A DNA stretch of 64,000 nt from Aequoribacter fuscus (GCF_009910365.1 NZ_CP036423.1:2170001-2234000); one strand, 5' to 3'; positions 42,498-53,439 are shown, numbered from the stretch's first letter. The notes: a model not told the origin generated them from the sequence alone. Made by a program: numbers and translations.

Positions 42498-42554
42498 ATC
42501 GGTAATCTGACTGAGTACCTGTCGCGTACCAAGGTTAGTTATTAGGAGATCGCT

Positions 42555-43238
42555 ATGACATCAGCATTAAAAGCCCAAACTCTGAGCATACCTACAGAGC
42601 TAAGCGCGGAAGCACAACAAGTTCGAGACGCCCTTGTTGCAGCTGGTCTTGAAACCCCCATGACCACCAACAGCCTTTCAAGAGATGACAAATACCAGAC
42701 CATCAAAGAGGCTTTCACGCAAATCACTGAGGCACTGGGGCTTGATTTAAACGACGACAGTCTCGCCGAGACGCCGCATCGCATCGCAAAAATGTACGTC
42801 GATGAGATTTTCTCTGGCTTAGACTATTCCCAATTCCCAAAGATTTCGGTAATCGATAACAAAATGAATGTCGAAGAAATGGTGTGCATTGATGACATCT
42901 CGCTCATCAGCACATGCGAGCACCACTTTGTTACCATTGATGGCGTTGCAAAGATCGCTTACATACCAAAAGAAAAAATTATTGGCTTATCTAAGATCAA
43001 CCGCATTGTTCGATTCTTCGCTCAGCGCCCCCAGGTCCAGGAACGCTTGACTCAGCAGGTATTGGTTGCGCTGCAGACCCTACTGCAAACCGACGACGTA
43101 GCAGTGACCATGAACGCGACCCACTACTGCGTAAAATCGCGGGGCGTCATGGATGCAAACTCACATACGCGAACAACGGCACTCGGTGGCGTGTTCAAAC
43201 TTAACCAGGCAACTCGCTGCGAGTTCTTACAAGCATAA
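42555..43238 (+). CDS. folE: GTP cyclohydrolase I, FolE type
   Basis: A 227-residue enzyme converting GTP to dihydroneopterin triphosphate, the first step of folate/pterin synthesis. The zinc site is [13 protein letters not shown] (about residues 116-128) with the second cysteine in [28 protein letters not shown] is the family signature. A charged N-terminal extension of about 40 residues precedes the conserved core. AGGAG before the ATG supports the start. Converges on the TSUP gene. Confidence 0.95.
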   Translation: MTSALKAQTLSIPTELSAEAQQVRDALVAAGLETPMTTNSLSRDDKYQTIKEAFTQITEALGLDLNDDSLAETPHRIAKMYVDEIFSGLDYSQFPKISVIDNKMNVEEMVCIDDISLISTCEHHFVTIDGVAKIAYIPKEKIIGLSKINRIVRFFAQRPQVQERLTQQVLVALQTLLQTDDVAVTMNATHYCVKSRGVMDANSHTRTTALGGVFKLNQATRCEFLQA

Positions 43239-43299
43239 AGAGCGTGACGAGGGTGCCTCGCGCCCTCGCTCATAAACCCACCTAAACCACCGCCCCTCG

Positions 43300-44046
43300 C
43301 TAGCCGCGCAACAGCATCACGATAGCGGTCAAACCTGTTGTCGCGATAATGAACCAACGATAGTTCTTGTCACCTATCCGTTTTACCAACTGAATACCAG
43401 TCCACGCGCCCAAACCGATGATCGGAACCATCAAACAATTGACAAGAACCGTATCAACCGTGATGGTTTCCCAAGCAAACACGTGAAACGGTATTTTGAA
43501 GAGGTTTACTGCCAAGAAAAACCAGGCGACGGTACCGATATAGGTTTGCTTGGGAAGACGTTGGCTTAACAAATACAAAGACATCACGGGCCCCGCCATG
43601 TTGCCAACCATTGTCGTCACGCCTCCTAACACACCAGCACTGACGGCAAACACTGGATGCTTGGGCACCCAAACAGACTGCTTGAGCTCCTGCCAAACCA
43701 TAAGCAACAGCGACACAACAATAAATATCACCATAGCCACTGCAAAACCCGCATCGGTAATTAGGTCGCCCATAAGCGTTCCAAGCACGACACCCACCCC
43801 AGCAGCGGGAAAAACACGCCATAGCACCGCCCAATCAGCGTGTCGATGATAATAGAGCACTGCCATAATATCAGCGGCCACGAGCATCCCTAAGGCAAGA
43901 CCCGTGGAATCTTTAGCACCGAACATTAACGCTAGCAGAGGCACAGTCGGCATAGCTACACCGTGCAAACCGGTTTTCGCCATACCGATAAGAAGAGCGC
44001 TGACTAGCAAACCCAGCCAGGCTAAGAAAGACAGTTCAAACAACAC
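43300..44046 (-). CDS. TSUP (TauE/SafE) family membrane transporter
   Basis: A 248-residue inner-membrane protein with about seven or eight hydrophobic helices and the family start FLAWLGLLVSALLIGMAKTGLHG, repeated in weaker form in the second half (GVLGGVTTMVGNMAGPVMSLY). TSUP proteins export or import sulfite, sulfoacetate or other organic anions; in an organism with a Sox system sulfite is a possible substrate, but nothing in the sequence proves it. It follows the CBS-domain gene by 36 bases on the same strand. Confidence 0.85.
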   Translation of the reverse strand: MLFELSFLAWLGLLVSALLIGMAKTGLHGVAMPTVPLLALMFGAKDSTGLALGMLVAADIMAVLYYHRHADWAVLWRVFPAAGVGVVLGTLMGDLITDAGFAVAMVIFIVVSLLLMVWQELKQSVWVPKHPVFAVSAGVLGGVTTMVGNMAGPVMSLYLLSQRLPKQTYIGTVAWFFLAVNLFKIPFHVFAWETITVDTVLVNCLMVPIIGLGAWTGIQLVKRIGDKNYRWFIIATTGLTAIVMLLRG

Positions 44047-44082
44047 CGATTCTTCACCAAATGGCGCAAAACCGGTTTATCG

Positions 44083-44496
44083 CTAGGCTTTGCGTCGAGA
44101 GTACTCCATTAAAGCCCAAAGTACGTTCCCCGAGCTCACCTGACCGACGAGTTTACCATCTTCTAGGACAGGACGGCGACGCTGCTGGGTCTCTAACATG
44201 CTTTGCGCCACTTCAACAATGCTGTCGCTTGGTGTACAGGTGTTCAGTTTTGTCGTCATGAACTCATTCACGAGGCGATGATCAGGATCACCGTCGTTAT
44301 AGATAGAATTCAAAATTGCTTTAAGACAGTCGATTTCAGAGAGGACGCCCACCACCACACCGTGCTCATCAATTACCGTAATGCCCGTAAGCTTGTTATC
44401 CACAATGATTTGCACCGCCTGCGCGATACTTGCACTCTCGGAAATCGTGAGTGGTGACCGGTGCATACATTCGCTTACTGCCGCTGTTCTGACCAT
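44083..44496 (-). CDS. CBS-domain protein
   Basis: A 137-residue protein made of two CBS motifs: MHRSPLTISESASIAQAVQI...LTGITVIDEHGVVVGVLSE and MTTKLNTCTPSDSIVEVAQS...RRRPVLEDGKLVGQVSSGNVL. Such pairs bind adenine nucleotides and report energy state; as a free-standing protein its partner is unknown. AGGAGAAGGT directly before ATG 44496 makes this the start, 20 codons inside the longest frame. It may regulate the adjacent TSUP transporter, which is only an inference from position. Confidence 0.88.
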   Translation of the reverse strand: MVRTAAVSECMHRSPLTISESASIAQAVQIIVDNKLTGITVIDEHGVVVGVLSEIDCLKAILNSIYNDGDPDHRLVNEFMTTKLNTCTPSDSIVEVAQSMLETQQRRRPVLEDGKLVGQVSSGNVLWALMEYSRRKA

Positions 44497-44583
44497 ACCT
44501 TCTCCTGTGTATTCTATTTTTTTAATACAATAACAACAGAAAGTCAGATATGCCAAGAGTTTCTGATGACAGCCATGCTCGGC

Positions 44584-45705
44584 CTAATTTGCCCGGAGTG
44601 ACTGCAGGGCAACTTCGAGGGCCTGTAGCTCAACACCCTCCTCGTCGATTAGCCTAAAAATCAAAAAGTGTTCGGTGTCAGCGCCTGTAATTTCAATTTC
44701 GCCAAAGCTGTTGTAGCTGACGTTTGCATCAAATGCGCGGAATTTATTGGGTTCATCAGCTACATTAAATCGACCACGCAGTGCGTTATTTAGGCCACTC
44801 GAGGTAATTTCATAGAGCGGATAGCCAATGTCCTGCCGATTGATCACACTAATCTCACTCGAGTGCCTATCACCGCTCAGCAGCACAACACCCTCAGCCT
44901 GACTCTGTGCGATTAAACTCAGTAAACGCTCGCGCTCCGCAGGGAAGTTTGCCCATTTTTCAAAGCATTGCTCGATAGGAAGCACTTGAATACTGGAAAC
45001 GATCAATCGCAAATCTGCGGGCTGCAGCAGTTGTTCAGCCAGCCAGCCCCACTGATCCTCACCCAAAATAGTGGCAGCTGGGTCGCTGCTAAACACCCAG
45101 CCTCCTCGTTCGCAGCTGTCTGAGTTTTTCGATTTTATAAAAGGCGAACGAAAACTCCGAGTATCCAACATCACGACTTGGACTTTTAAATCAGCCAGAT
45201 CAATTATCGATGCATTGTGAATACCCGGTTCATCAAGTGAGGGTTCAGCCAGACCTACGGGGCTAAAGAAATCAATAAACGCTTCTTTGGCTTCTAAGCG
45301 CTCCGTGTGCTCTTCCCCGCCATCGTTCAGCCCATAATCGTGATCGTCCCACGTGGCAAAAACGTCTATTTCGCGAGCCCGACTCGCGACAAGAAATTTA
45401 TTAAAATCGGGGTTCTTTTTCAGGCGTTCATAAGCCACCTCGTAGTTGCGAGGCGAAGGCATGAGCTTATAGGCGCCAGTATCAGCGTAAACGTTATCCC
45501 CCAAAAACAAGAACGCGTCAGGGTCGCGATCTACCACTGCTGACCACACTGGCATGGGTTTGTCTTGGACAGCGCACGAACCAAAGGCAATACGGGTCTT
45601 GGTAGGAATATTACCGAATGCCGCCATGCAAAATGACGCGGACTGAAACATGAAACCACACAATAGATAGGTTGCGGCCTGTCTCACGCGCTCCTCGAAA
45701 TACAT
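44584..45705 (-). CDS. PhoD-like phosphatase/phosphodiesterase
   Basis: A 373-residue member of the alkaline phosphatase D family. An N-terminal hydrophobic segment (about residues 10-28) looks like a signal peptide. Metal-binding blocks seen are RIAFGSCAVQ, FLFLGDNVYADTG, TWDDHDYGLND and LLSGDRHSSE. Typical members hydrolyse phosphomonoesters or phosphodiesters outside the cytoplasm using Fe/Ca. AGGA lies before the ATG. It is upstream of the CBS and TSUP genes on the same strand, 87 bases apart; no Pho-box could be recognised. Confidence 0.87.
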   Translation of the reverse strand: MYFEERVRQAATYLLCGFMFQSASFCMAAFGNIPTKTRIAFGSCAVQDKPMPVWSAVVDRDPDAFLFLGDNVYADTGAYKLMPSPRNYEVAYERLKKNPDFNKFLVASRAREIDVFATWDDHDYGLNDGGEEHTERLEAKEAFIDFFSPVGLAEPSLDEPGIHNASIIDLADLKVQVVMLDTRSFRSPFIKSKNSDSCERGGWVFSSDPAATILGEDQWGWLAEQLLQPADLRLIVSSIQVLPIEQCFEKWANFPAERERLLSLIAQSQAEGVVLLSGDRHSSEISVINRQDIGYPLYEITSSGLNNALRGRFNVADEPNKFRAFDANVSYNSFGEIEITGADTEHFLIFRLIDEEGVELQALEVALQSLRAN

Positions 45706-46058
45706 AGATTCTGAATCCTTTATAAACCGCTACGGAAGGTTAAGTTCCCCTTGTGACGATAACGTGAAAGTTATGACAATGTCAGCACAATTACTGCCAA
45801 TTAACAACGGCAAAAAGCTGGAAGCCCACCCTCAAACATCTGCCAGTTTCAGAGCACCCTACTATTTTAGTGTAAAAGTGCCAAATGCTACCCTTGTAAT
45901 GAAATCGCAACCATCCACAATTACCTTTTGCGCTAGAATTCGCCGCCTAGGTTAGTGCTATGCACAGCTCTTTGGCTGCGGCTCTGAGTAAAATGCAAAT
46001 TATTTGCGCTAGTTTAGTTAACCATAACCCATCTACATGAATACTAGGAGCATCATTT
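45706..46058. other. 353-base non-coding spacer between phoD-like and TonB receptor genes
   Basis: The spacer separates two divergent genes and should hold both promoters. I see no RNA gene or riboswitch signature in it. An ATG-initiated frame of 63 codons (45764-45955) has no ribosome binding site and no recognisable features. Close to the receptor, TACTAGGAGCATCATTT supplies the ribosome binding site. No convincing -35/-10 pair or Fur box is apparent. Confidence 0.5.
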
Positions 46059-49000
46059 ATGATTGGTTTACCGAAGCTTAGCCGCCTGGCTGTTGCTGTA
46101 ACACTCACCGTCGGGATGTCGTCTGCTGCACTTGCGACTTCAACGACATCATCGATACGCGGTAATGTTGCGTCAGAAACCGGCACGACATTCTCAAATG
46201 CCGTTGTCACCATCACGCACGTACCCTCTGGAACCGTATCGAAAACCACCACGAACGCATCGGGCTCATTCTCAGCGCGGAGCTTGAAAGTGGGTGGTCC
46301 TTACCTGATATCGATCAGCGGTAGCGACTTTCAAGATGTTAAAATCGACGATGTTTACCTCTCTCTCGACGAAGTGTTCAGTCTTCCCGTGACTGTTAAA
46401 TCTGCAACGGCCATGGAAGAAGTAACAGTTACTGCGCAAAGCTTGGGTGATACGGGTTTTTCAAGCGGGGCATTAACTACAACTTTGGGCTTGAAAGCCT
46501 TGTCAGAGGTTGTATCAATTGATCGAGACATCACTGATGCCGCCGAGTTGGATCCTTTCGCATCGGTCAACGTTCAAAGCGGTGGTGCCAAGGAATTGAG
46601 CATCGCTGGCGCTAACAACCGTTTTAACTCTCTTACCATTGATGGTGTAGCGCTAAACGATCGCTTTGGTCTGAATGCTAACGGCTATCCTTCACAACGT
46701 TCGCCTATCTCTTACGATGCGATTGAATCTCTATCAATTCAAACCGCGCCATTCGACGTTGAATACAACGGCTTCACAGGTGGAACCATCAATGCTGTTA
46801 CCAAATCAGGCACCAACGAATTTAAAGGTTCAGTGTCTTATTACTCAACAGACGACAGCATGATCGGTGACAAAAGCCGCGACGATGAGTTTGACTTCCA
46901 GTTTGAAGAGGAAACTTTCGCAGCAACCTTTGGCGGCCCAATCATTAAGGACAAACTGTTTTTCTTTGTTGCCTATGACAAATACGAAGAAATTGCCCCG
47001 TTAAGCCGCGGACCAGCCGGTTCTGGCGCACTCAACACTGAGCCGGACATTACCACCGACGATGTAGCACAAGTTGCTCAAATCGTGAGTGATGTATGGG
47101 GCTTTGACATTGGCGGTTTCTCAAAAAGCCCAGCGCAAGATGAAAAAATCTTAGCCAATGTTGACTGGAACATTTCGGAAAACCACAGAGCAAAGTTCAC
47201 CTACATCAGCACGGAAGGCAACACCATTATCGAGCAAAACGGTAATAATTTTGAAATACCGTTTAACCCAAATGGCGGTAACAACGTACTAGGCGCTTCA
47301 TCCGCATGGTACGACCGGTCTGAAGAAGTAGAGAGCATGATCGGTCACGTCTTTTCGGATTGGTCTGACTCATTCTCTACTGAATTGAAAATCGCGAGCA
47401 CGACCCAGGCGACGGGGCAAGACTCGTTAAACGGATCGGAGTTTCCGTCGATGGCAGTTTTCCTCAGGGAAGCCAACGGCGACAACAATTACTTAGTAAT
47501 TGGTCCAGATCGCTACCGTCATGGCAACGAGCTTGACCAAGAGTTTTTCCAGATTAAATTTGTTGCCGAGTATGTATTGGGCGATCACATCATCAAATTT
47601 GGCATCGAGAGAGAAGAAGTCGACGTCGACAACCTGTTCGCACAAAACTCTGAAGGGTCCTATTTGTTCGACAGCCTCACAGACTTGCAGAATGCAACGG
47701 CCTCGAGCTTGTCATATGACAACGCTATCACCAACGACGAGAACGACCTTAGAGCGATTTGGGGATACGACTATCAATCGATCTACCTGCAAGATAGCTG
47801 GGATGTAAATGGCAGCTTGATTATCGATTTTGGTTTACGCTACGACGAATATTCCAGCAATGGCACGATTCGCGAAAACCAAAACTTTATCGATCGATAC
47901 GGTTTTTCAAATACCAACGACATCGATGGGCTTGACGTGCTTCTACCACGACTTTCGTTCAAATGGTTCGTATCGGATAACACCACAGTCCGAGGCGGCA
48001 TTGGTCGCTTCTCAGGTGGCTCGCCCGGCGTATGGATCTCGAACAGTTACTCGAATGACGGCGTAATATCGGACAGCACGAGTGCAGATGGCCCAATTAA
48101 TGTGCCAACGACACCAGACAGTGCTACGGGGCAGTACATACCCGCCGACGTTCTTGCGGCATTGGCAAATGAAGCACCTGACGGATCTGTAAACGCTTTA
48201 GATCCAAACTTCGAAATACCCACCACGACAAAAATGAGTCTAGGTGTTGCGCACGAGACAGATTTAGGTTTCTTGGGCGAAAACTGGTTACTCTCTGCCG
48301 ACGTGCTTTACAACACCTTGGACAATGCGTCTTACTGGTACGATGCTCGCTGCACTCAAGTACCAGGACAAGCGCCAGATGGTCGTCCCGTTTATGATTG
48401 TAGCGGTGGTGGTGCAAAACAATCTATCGTAGTGAGCTCCTTCGATGGCGGCGAGAGCACCTTATTCGCCCTTGCTGCATCGAAAGAGTGGAACACCAAA
48501 GCGGGTGATTTCGATCTGTTTATGAGCTATACCAATTCCGATGTCAAAGACATTGGCTATGGCACATCATCTACGGCAACGTCTAACTACTCTGATTTTG
48601 CCGCATATGACCGACAAAGTCCTCGCGAGGGTACCTCTAACTTCCAAGTCGAGCACATGTTCAAATTGCGCTTAAACTGGAGCAAAGAGTTAATCGCCGG
48701 CTACGAAACAAAGGTGTCGGTATTCGCAACACGCCGCAGCGGTCAGCCTTACAGCTACACCTTCGAGGAAAACAACAACTGTGTACTTGACTTAGGCGGT
48801 GGCAAATGTGCTCGTGAAAGCAGCAACGACGATGCGGGCCATCTTCTATACGTACCCTCTGGCATTAATGACCCGCTTTTTTCTCCCAACTCCTTTAACG
48901 GTGACGCTGCAGCGCAGCAAGCGTTCTTTGACTACATCAGCAGCTCTGAGCTAGCGCAGTATGCAGGTAGCATTGCACCAAGAAATGGCGACAACTCGCG

Positions 49001-49289
49001 TTGGTCGACCATCTTTGATGTGCGCATCCAACAAGAACTGCCAGCATTTAGCGACGACCACAGTTTCAAAGTCTTCCTAGACATCGAAAACTTCGGCAAT
49101 TTGCTGAATGACGATTGGGGTCGTGTGGAACGGACTTCGTATGAATATGAACGAAGGGTCGCATCAGCTATTATTGAAAATGGCCAGTATAAATACAAGA
49201 GCTTAAACAGTGACAGGTCTATCAAAAATCTAGAAATTCTTAGCCAATCAGTTTGGCAAATACAGCTTGGCTTAAAGTACGATTTCTAA
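46059..49289 (+). CDS. Oar-like TonB-dependent outer membrane receptor
   Basis: A 1076-residue receptor. After a signal peptide comes a carboxypeptidase-regulatory-like beta-sandwich (about residues 30-105: SIRGNVASETGTTFSNAVVT), a plug with SIAGANNRFNSLTIDGVALND and NAVTKSGTNEFKGSVSYYS, and a long beta-barrel ending LGLKYDF with the terminal phenylalanine. This is the Oar class, common in marine bacteria for uptake of large or peptidic substrates; the ligand is unknown. AGGAG eight to ten bases before the ATG supports the start. No TonB or SusD-like partner lies nearby; a terminator follows. Confidence 0.92.
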   Translation: MIGLPKLSRLAVAVTLTVGMSSAALATSTTSSIRGNVASETGTTFSNAVVTITHVPSGTVSKTTTNASGSFSARSLKVGGPYLISISGSDFQDVKIDDVYLSLDEVFSLPVTVKSATAMEEVTVTAQSLGDTGFSSGALTTTLGLKALSEVVSIDRDITDAAELDPFASVNVQSGGAKELSIAGANNRFNSLTIDGVALNDRFGLNANGYPSQRSPISYDAIESLSIQTAPFDVEYNGFTGGTINAVTKSGTNEFKGSVSYYSTDDSMIGDKSRDDEFDFQFEEETFAATFGGPIIKDKLFFFVAYDKYEEIAPLSRGPAGSGALNTEPDITTDDVAQVAQIVSDVWGFDIGGFSKSPAQDEKILANVDWNISENHRAKFTYISTEGNTIIEQNGNNFEIPFNPNGGNNVLGASSAWYDRSEEVESMIGHVFSDWSDSFSTELKIASTTQATGQDSLNGSEFPSMAVFLREANGDNNYLVIGPDRYRHGNELDQEFFQIKFVAEYVLGDHIIKFGIEREEVDVDNLFAQNSEGSYLFDSLTDLQNATASSLSYDNAITNDENDLRAIWGYDYQSIYLQDSWDVNGSLIIDFGLRYDEYSSNGTIRENQNFIDRYGFSNTNDIDGLDVLLPRLSFKWFVSDNTTVRGGIGRFSGGSPGVWISNSYSNDGVISDSTSADGPINVPTTPDSATGQYIPADVLAALANEAPDGSVNALDPNFEIPTTTKMSLGVAHETDLGFLGENWLLSADVLYNTLDNASYWYDARCTQVPGQAPDGRPVYDCSGGGAKQSIVVSSFDGGESTLFALAASKEWNTKAGDFDLFMSYTNSDVKDIGYGTSSTATSNYSDFAAYDRQSPREGTSNFQVEHMFKLRLNWSKELIAGYETKVSVFATRRSGQPYSYTFEENNNCVLDLGGGKCARESSNDDAGHLLYVPSGINDPLFSPNSFNGDAAAQQAFFDYISSSELAQYAGSIAPRNGDNSRWSTIFDVRIQQELPAFSDDHSFKVFLDIENFGNLLNDDWGRVERTSYEYERRVASAIIENGQYKYKSLNSDRSIKNLEILSQSVWQIQLGLKYDF

Positions 49290-49324
49290 GTGTTGTAAAA
49301 GCTCACAACAAAGCATAAGTTAAA

Positions 49325-49348
49325 CCCCGCTACTGCGGGGTTTTTTTT
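49325..49348 (+). terminator. rho-independent terminator after the TonB-dependent receptor
   Basis: CCCCGC-TACT-GCGGGG followed by eight T: a six-pair G+C-rich stem with a four-base loop, 36 bases after the stop codon. Confidence 0.93.
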
Positions 49349-49448
49349 ACCTAAAGAATGGACGAAACCCTCAGCCTTACACCAACTGGCCCGAATGCCT
49401 AGCACGCAGCCATGTGGTATTCATAGCTATGTTATTCTTGTGCGCGGC

Positions 49449-49754
49449 TCACAAGTACGTAATTCGAGCCTCTAACTCCGCTTGAGTCTGCGACACATCA
49501 CTAAGTTCATCCGGCCCATCATGGGTGCCAGCAACAACACCAAACCCTGCCACTGGTGCTATCTTATCGATTTGAAAGCGTCCCTCCGCACCACGGATGA
49601 AGCAGTCTTCGTCGAGATATAAATGATCCGCATTTGGACCAATTTCGTCAGATATGATCGTATCGAAACCTATCGCCTCGGCAATATCGCCAGTGTTGTG
49701 AATCTCGATTTCTTCAACTTTTTTCTCAACAGGATCAATCCTGAACGCTTTCAT
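49449..49754 (-). CDS. small acidic conserved protein of unknown function
   Basis: A 101-residue acidic protein without signal peptide or membrane helix. It begins MKAFRIDPVEKKVEEIEIHN and contains YLDEDCFIRGAEGRFQIDKI and PVAGFGVVAGTHDG, giving the look of a small beta-rich domain that may resemble the DUF3846 family. GAGG about seven bases before ATG 49754 supports this start; a frame beginning 19 codons earlier lacks one. It stands alone between two terminators. No function can be assigned. Confidence 0.62.
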   Translation of the reverse strand: MKAFRIDPVEKKVEEIEIHNTGDIAEAIGFDTIISDEIGPNADHLYLDEDCFIRGAEGRFQIDKIAPVAGFGVVAGTHDGPDELSDVSQTQAELEARITYL

Positions 49755-49866
49755 AGTAGAGCCTCGAAGTGACAAAACAAACGATACGACGGCGCGCGCC
49801 GGCCAGATCACCCAGTGTACCGCGGCGACTGTTCTCGAGATAGGGCAAACGAGCTACACCCAGGTC

Positions 49867-49890
49867 AAAAAAAACGGGCCGAAGCCCGTT
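49867..49890 (-). terminator. rho-independent terminator of the fadB/fadA-type operon
   Basis: On the minus strand AACGGGC-TTCG-GCCCGTT followed by a T run: a seven-pair stem closed by a very stable UUCG tetraloop, starting four bases after the stop codon of the fadB-type gene. Confidence 0.93.
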
Positions 49891-49894
49891 TCCA

Positions 49895-52021
49895 TTAAGC
49901 GCGATCTTTGGCTATTTGCGGCGGATTGAAACGATCACCGTATTGAGCAGCCAGCGCCTCACAGCGCGACACGAAATTGCCATATCCGTAGGTTTTAACA
50001 AACTGCAGCAACCCTCCCGTCCATGGTGGCGCCCCAATGCCCATAATCGACCCAATATTGCCATCTTCTTCTGAGCGCAACACTCCAGATTCCAAGCACT
50101 TTAGTGCCTCAATCACCTGTCGGAATAGCAAACGGTCTTTGACCTCTTGATCGTCAATACTGAACTCAGGCTTGTAGAAGATATCGTATAACCCAGACCA
50201 AATCTCCTTCGAGCCGTCTTCGTGGTACTGATAAAAACCGCCACCGTGGTAGCGACCGCCTCGACCGTGTTCATCGATCATAATACCGACGACTTTGCGG
50301 GCAACGCTGCCGTCGCCCCACTTGTCGACCACACCCATTTCTTCCCAGGTGGCGTTCGCTTTACGTGACAATTCCATGCTGACTTCGTCGTAGACCGCCA
50401 AGGGACCCACCGGCATACCAACAGCCTTACCCAAGTTGTCGATCTTGACGGGGTGCAAACCTTCGTCCAGCAAACGCACACCCTCGTCTAGGTAGGTACC
50501 AAAGGTACGAGAGGTGAAAAAGCCAAGCGAATCGTTCACAACGATCGGGGTCTTCTTAATTTGCACGGTGTAATCAAAGGCTTTAGCCAGAGCTTCATCG
50601 CTGGTTTTTTCACCACAGATGATCTCGACCAGAGGCATTTTATCGACCGGTGAGAAAAAGTGGATACCGATGAAGTTTTCAGGCTTGCTGCTACCGTCAG
50701 CCAATTGCGTGATAGGCAAGGTGGATGTATTCGAACCCCATACACCGTCTTCGGTTAAATAACCTTCAAGCTCAGCGGTGATCTGGTGCTTAAGCTTCAT
50801 GTTCTCGAACACCGCTTCGATAATCAGATCACAACCCTGCAGGTCCTCGTTCGACGCTGTTGGCAAAATCAGATCTAATACGGCCTGCTTCTTCTCTTCG
50901 GTCATGCGACCTTTGGCAACACGCTTGGCCAATAGCTTTTCAGTATAGGCTTTACCTTTCTCGGCGGCTTCGACGCTAATGTCTTTTAAGACGACCTGAA
51001 TACCCGCCATGGCCGATGAATATGCAATACCTTGCCCCATCATACCCGCACCCAAAACGCCGACTTTTTGGGTTGGACGCTTCTCGACGCCTTTCGGACG
51101 GCTGGCGCCACCATTGATCTTGTTCAAACCAAAAAAGAATGTCGAAATCATGTTTTTCGCGACTGGCGTAATGACCAAGTTGGCCAAACCACGCGACTCG
51201 ACGGTTAAGGCTTCATCGAAATCTAATCGCAAAGCCTCTACCGCGCAGTCTAGGATACGCGCAGGCGCTGGAAGCAAACCGCGAGTTTTTGAGTACAGCA
51301 TGGCAGGCGCGATCATGACCAATTGCGACACACCGGGCGAGTTAATGCCGCCGCCGGGTACTTTGTAGCCTTTGGTATCCCAGGGCTGAGTCGCTGCGGC
51401 TTGAATATCTTCTTGCGCTAAGATCCATGCTTTAGCGTTGGGGACTAGTTCTTCCAAGGTATCGACCGTTGCGTGGATCATGCCCGCCGCGAGGGCCTTG
51501 TCAGGGGTGACGCGCGTTCCTTCGGTCAGGTAAGGCAGCGCTGCCGCCAATCCCAACAAGCGAGTCATACGCACCACACCACCGCCGCCAGGCAACAGGC
51601 CAAGCGTAACCTCTGGCAAGCCCAATTGAACCGAACGATCATTCCAGGCAACACGGTAGTTGCAGCAAAGGGCAATTTCGAACCCACCGCCTAAGGCCGC
51701 GCCGTTAATCGCCGCGGCTACGGGTACGGGGAGCTTTTCGATACGTCGAAGCACTGCCTTGGTCGCTTGCAGGCCTTGAAAGAACTGCTCGACTTCTTCA
51801 GGCTGAACTTTCACCAAATCGTTCAAATCACCGCCAGCAAAAAATACTTTTTTAGCCGAGGCGAACACAACACCGCGCAAATCAGGTTCGGCTTCTAAAC
51901 GCTCGACCGTTTCGGTCATAGCGGTTTGGTATTCAGCGTTCATAGCATTGACCGGTCCGGTCATATCCATTGTGACCGTTACGATGCCTGCGTCGTCTTT
52001 ATCGTAATGAAATACACTCAT
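49895..52021 (-). CDS. bifunctional enoyl-CoA hydratase / 3-hydroxyacyl-CoA dehydrogenase
   Basis: A 708-residue beta-oxidation enzyme. The N-terminal crotonase domain (about residues 1-200) has [23 protein letters not shown] and a second catalytic-glutamate region [15 protein letters not shown]. The dehydrogenase part begins near 315 with [21 protein letters not shown] for NAD, followed by the [20 protein letters not shown] block and the C-terminal domain. It performs the hydration and oxidation steps for fatty acyl-CoA. AAGGAG lies before the ATG; the thiolase gene is 27 bases upstream. FadB or FadJ cannot be told apart. Confidence 0.94.
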   Translation of the reverse strand: MSVFHYDKDDAGIVTVTMDMTGPVNAMNAEYQTAMTETVERLEAEPDLRGVVFASAKKVFFAGGDLNDLVKVQPEEVEQFFQGLQATKAVLRRIEKLPVPVAAAINGAALGGGFEIALCCNYRVAWNDRSVQLGLPEVTLGLLPGGGGVVRMTRLLGLAAALPYLTEGTRVTPDKALAAGMIHATVDTLEELVPNAKAWILAQEDIQAAATQPWDTKGYKVPGGGINSPGVSQLVMIAPAMLYSKTRGLLPAPARILDCAVEALRLDFDEALTVESRGLANLVITPVAKNMISTFFFGLNKINGGASRPKGVEKRPTQKVGVLGAGMMGQGIAYSSAMAGIQVVLKDISVEAAEKGKAYTEKLLAKRVAKGRMTEEKKQAVLDLILPTASNEDLQGCDLIIEAVFENMKLKHQITAELEGYLTEDGVWGSNTSTLPITQLADGSSKPENFIGIHFFSPVDKMPLVEIICGEKTSDEALAKAFDYTVQIKKTPIVVNDSLGFFTSRTFGTYLDEGVRLLDEGLHPVKIDNLGKAVGMPVGPLAVYDEVSMELSRKANATWEEMGVVDKWGDGSVARKVVGIMIDEHGRGGRYHGGGFYQYHEDGSKEIWSGLYDIFYKPEFSIDDQEVKDRLLFRQVIEALKCLESGVLRSEEDGNIGSIMGIGAPPWTGGLLQFVKTYGYGNFVSRCEALAAQYGDRFNPPQIAKDRA

Positions 52022-52048
52022 GATTTTCTCCTTAGCTTTGCAGGTCGC

Positions 52049-53257
52049 TTACACGCGCTCGATGATTGTGGAAATGCCCATGCCGCCACCAACACACAGC
52101 GACAACATTGCGCGACGCAAGTTACGGCGCTCGAGCTCATCAAGCATAGTGCTGACCAACATTGCACCGGTTGCACCCAGAGGGTGGCCCATCGCAATAG
52201 CGCCACCGTTGACGTTGGTCACCGAGTGATCGATACCCAAATCCTGCATGTAACGTAAAGCGACTGAGGCGAAAGCTTCGTTAATTTCCCACAAATCGAT
52301 ATCCGCTACGGTCAGACCTGCCTTGGCCAGACATTTTTTGGCCGCAGGGCCTGGACCCGTCAGCATAATAATAGGGTCTGTCGATAATATTGCTGTTGCC
52401 ACAATGCGGCCGCGGGGCGTCAAGCCCAGATCTTTGCCCGCCTTCTCGCTTCCGATCAGCACCGCACTAGAGCCGTCGACAATACCCGAAGAGTTACCCG
52501 GCGTGTGCACATGATCGATGCGCTCGAGCTGGTTGTACTTGCCTAAAATGACATCATCAAAGCCCATAGAACCCATCATCGCGAACGAGGGCTTCAGTGA
52601 GGCAAGGCCTTCCAATGTCGTGTTGGGCTTTATGAAGTCGTCGCGCTCAAGCACGGTAACGCCATTGATATCCTTAACAGGGACCACGCTTTTATCAAAC
52701 CAACCGCTGTCGCGCGCATGCGTCGCGCGCTTTTGAGACTCCAGAGCAAAGGCGTCAACATCTTCCCGGGTCCAACCGCCCAAGGTTGCAATCGTATCGG
52801 CACCAATCCCTTGAGGCACGAAGCCCGTTTTTAACGAGAAGGCAGGGTCTGAACCCATCGCTCCCCCGGCAGAGCCCATGGGCACACGCGACATACACTC
52901 AACGCCGCCGGCTACCACCAAATCTTCCCAGCCAGACGCAATTTTCTGCGCGGCAATATTAACCGCCTCTAAGCCAGAAGCACAAAAACGGTCAAGCTGC
53001 ACACCCGCTACGGACTCGTCCCAGTCGGCATTCTGCACAATCATCTTAGCCACGTCGCCACCCTGCTCGCCCACTGGCGTCACACAACCCATGACGACGT
53101 CATCAACATAGCTGGTATCCAGTTCATGACGCGCTTGCAGCTCTCGCAACAATGTCGCACCCAAATCAACGGGCTTGATTTGATACAGGCTACCGCCGGC
53201 TTTACCTTTGCTTCGCGGAGTTCGCACCGCATCATAAATGTACGCAGTATGAGGCAT
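52049..53257 (-). CDS. acetyl-CoA C-acyltransferase (thiolase)
   Basis: A 402-residue thiolase for the last step of beta-oxidation. The nucleophilic cysteine is in [13 protein letters not shown] (about residue 90), the His region in [18 protein letters not shown] and the second cysteine in [16 protein letters not shown] eight bases before ATG 53257 and [19 protein letters not shown], the usual N-terminus, set the start. It forms a two-gene operon with the following hydratase/dehydrogenase. No PsrA/FadR-type operator was recognised in the spacer upstream. Confidence 0.94.
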   Translation of the reverse strand: MPHTAYIYDAVRTPRSKGKAGGSLYQIKPVDLGATLLRELQARHELDTSYVDDVVMGCVTPVGEQGGDVAKMIVQNADWDESVAGVQLDRFCASGLEAVNIAAQKIASGWEDLVVAGGVECMSRVPMGSAGGAMGSDPAFSLKTGFVPQGIGADTIATLGGWTREDVDAFALESQKRATHARDSGWFDKSVVPVKDINGVTVLERDDFIKPNTTLEGLASLKPSFAMMGSMGFDDVILGKYNQLERIDHVHTPGNSSGIVDGSSAVLIGSEKAGKDLGLTPRGRIVATAILSTDPIIMLTGPGPAAKKCLAKAGLTVADIDLWEINEAFASVALRYMQDLGIDHSVTNVNGGAIAMGHPLGATGAMLVSTMLDELERRNLRRAMLSLCVGGGMGISTIIERV

Positions 53258-53439
53258 TTTCTTGCTCCTTAAAATTTTGAGGGGGTCATGATGAGGACCT
53301 CTCGAAAAATCCACAATGACCAATTTGTTAAAAAAATAGACAAAAACTTACACGCTGCATCACTCTAGTTGCCAGCATGGTTGGGCTAGCACTCGCTTGA
53401 TCAGTGATCTTATTCAAGGCCTCAAACGTAAAGCTGATC

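Noticed and set aside
43248-43268. CGAGGG...CCCTCG hairpin between folE and the TSUP gene as a bidirectional terminator
   Set aside because: Six-base arms with a nine-base loop and no T tract on either side.
45764-45955. Possible 63-residue gene upstream of the TonB-dependent receptor
   Set aside because: No ribosome binding site, no recognisable domain, and it lies in the expected promoter spacer.
45706-46058. Riboswitch or Fur box in front of the TonB-dependent receptor
   Set aside because: I could not find a cobalamin-type B12 box or a Fur-like 19-base dyad; the receptor is Oar-like rather than a vitamin or siderophore type.
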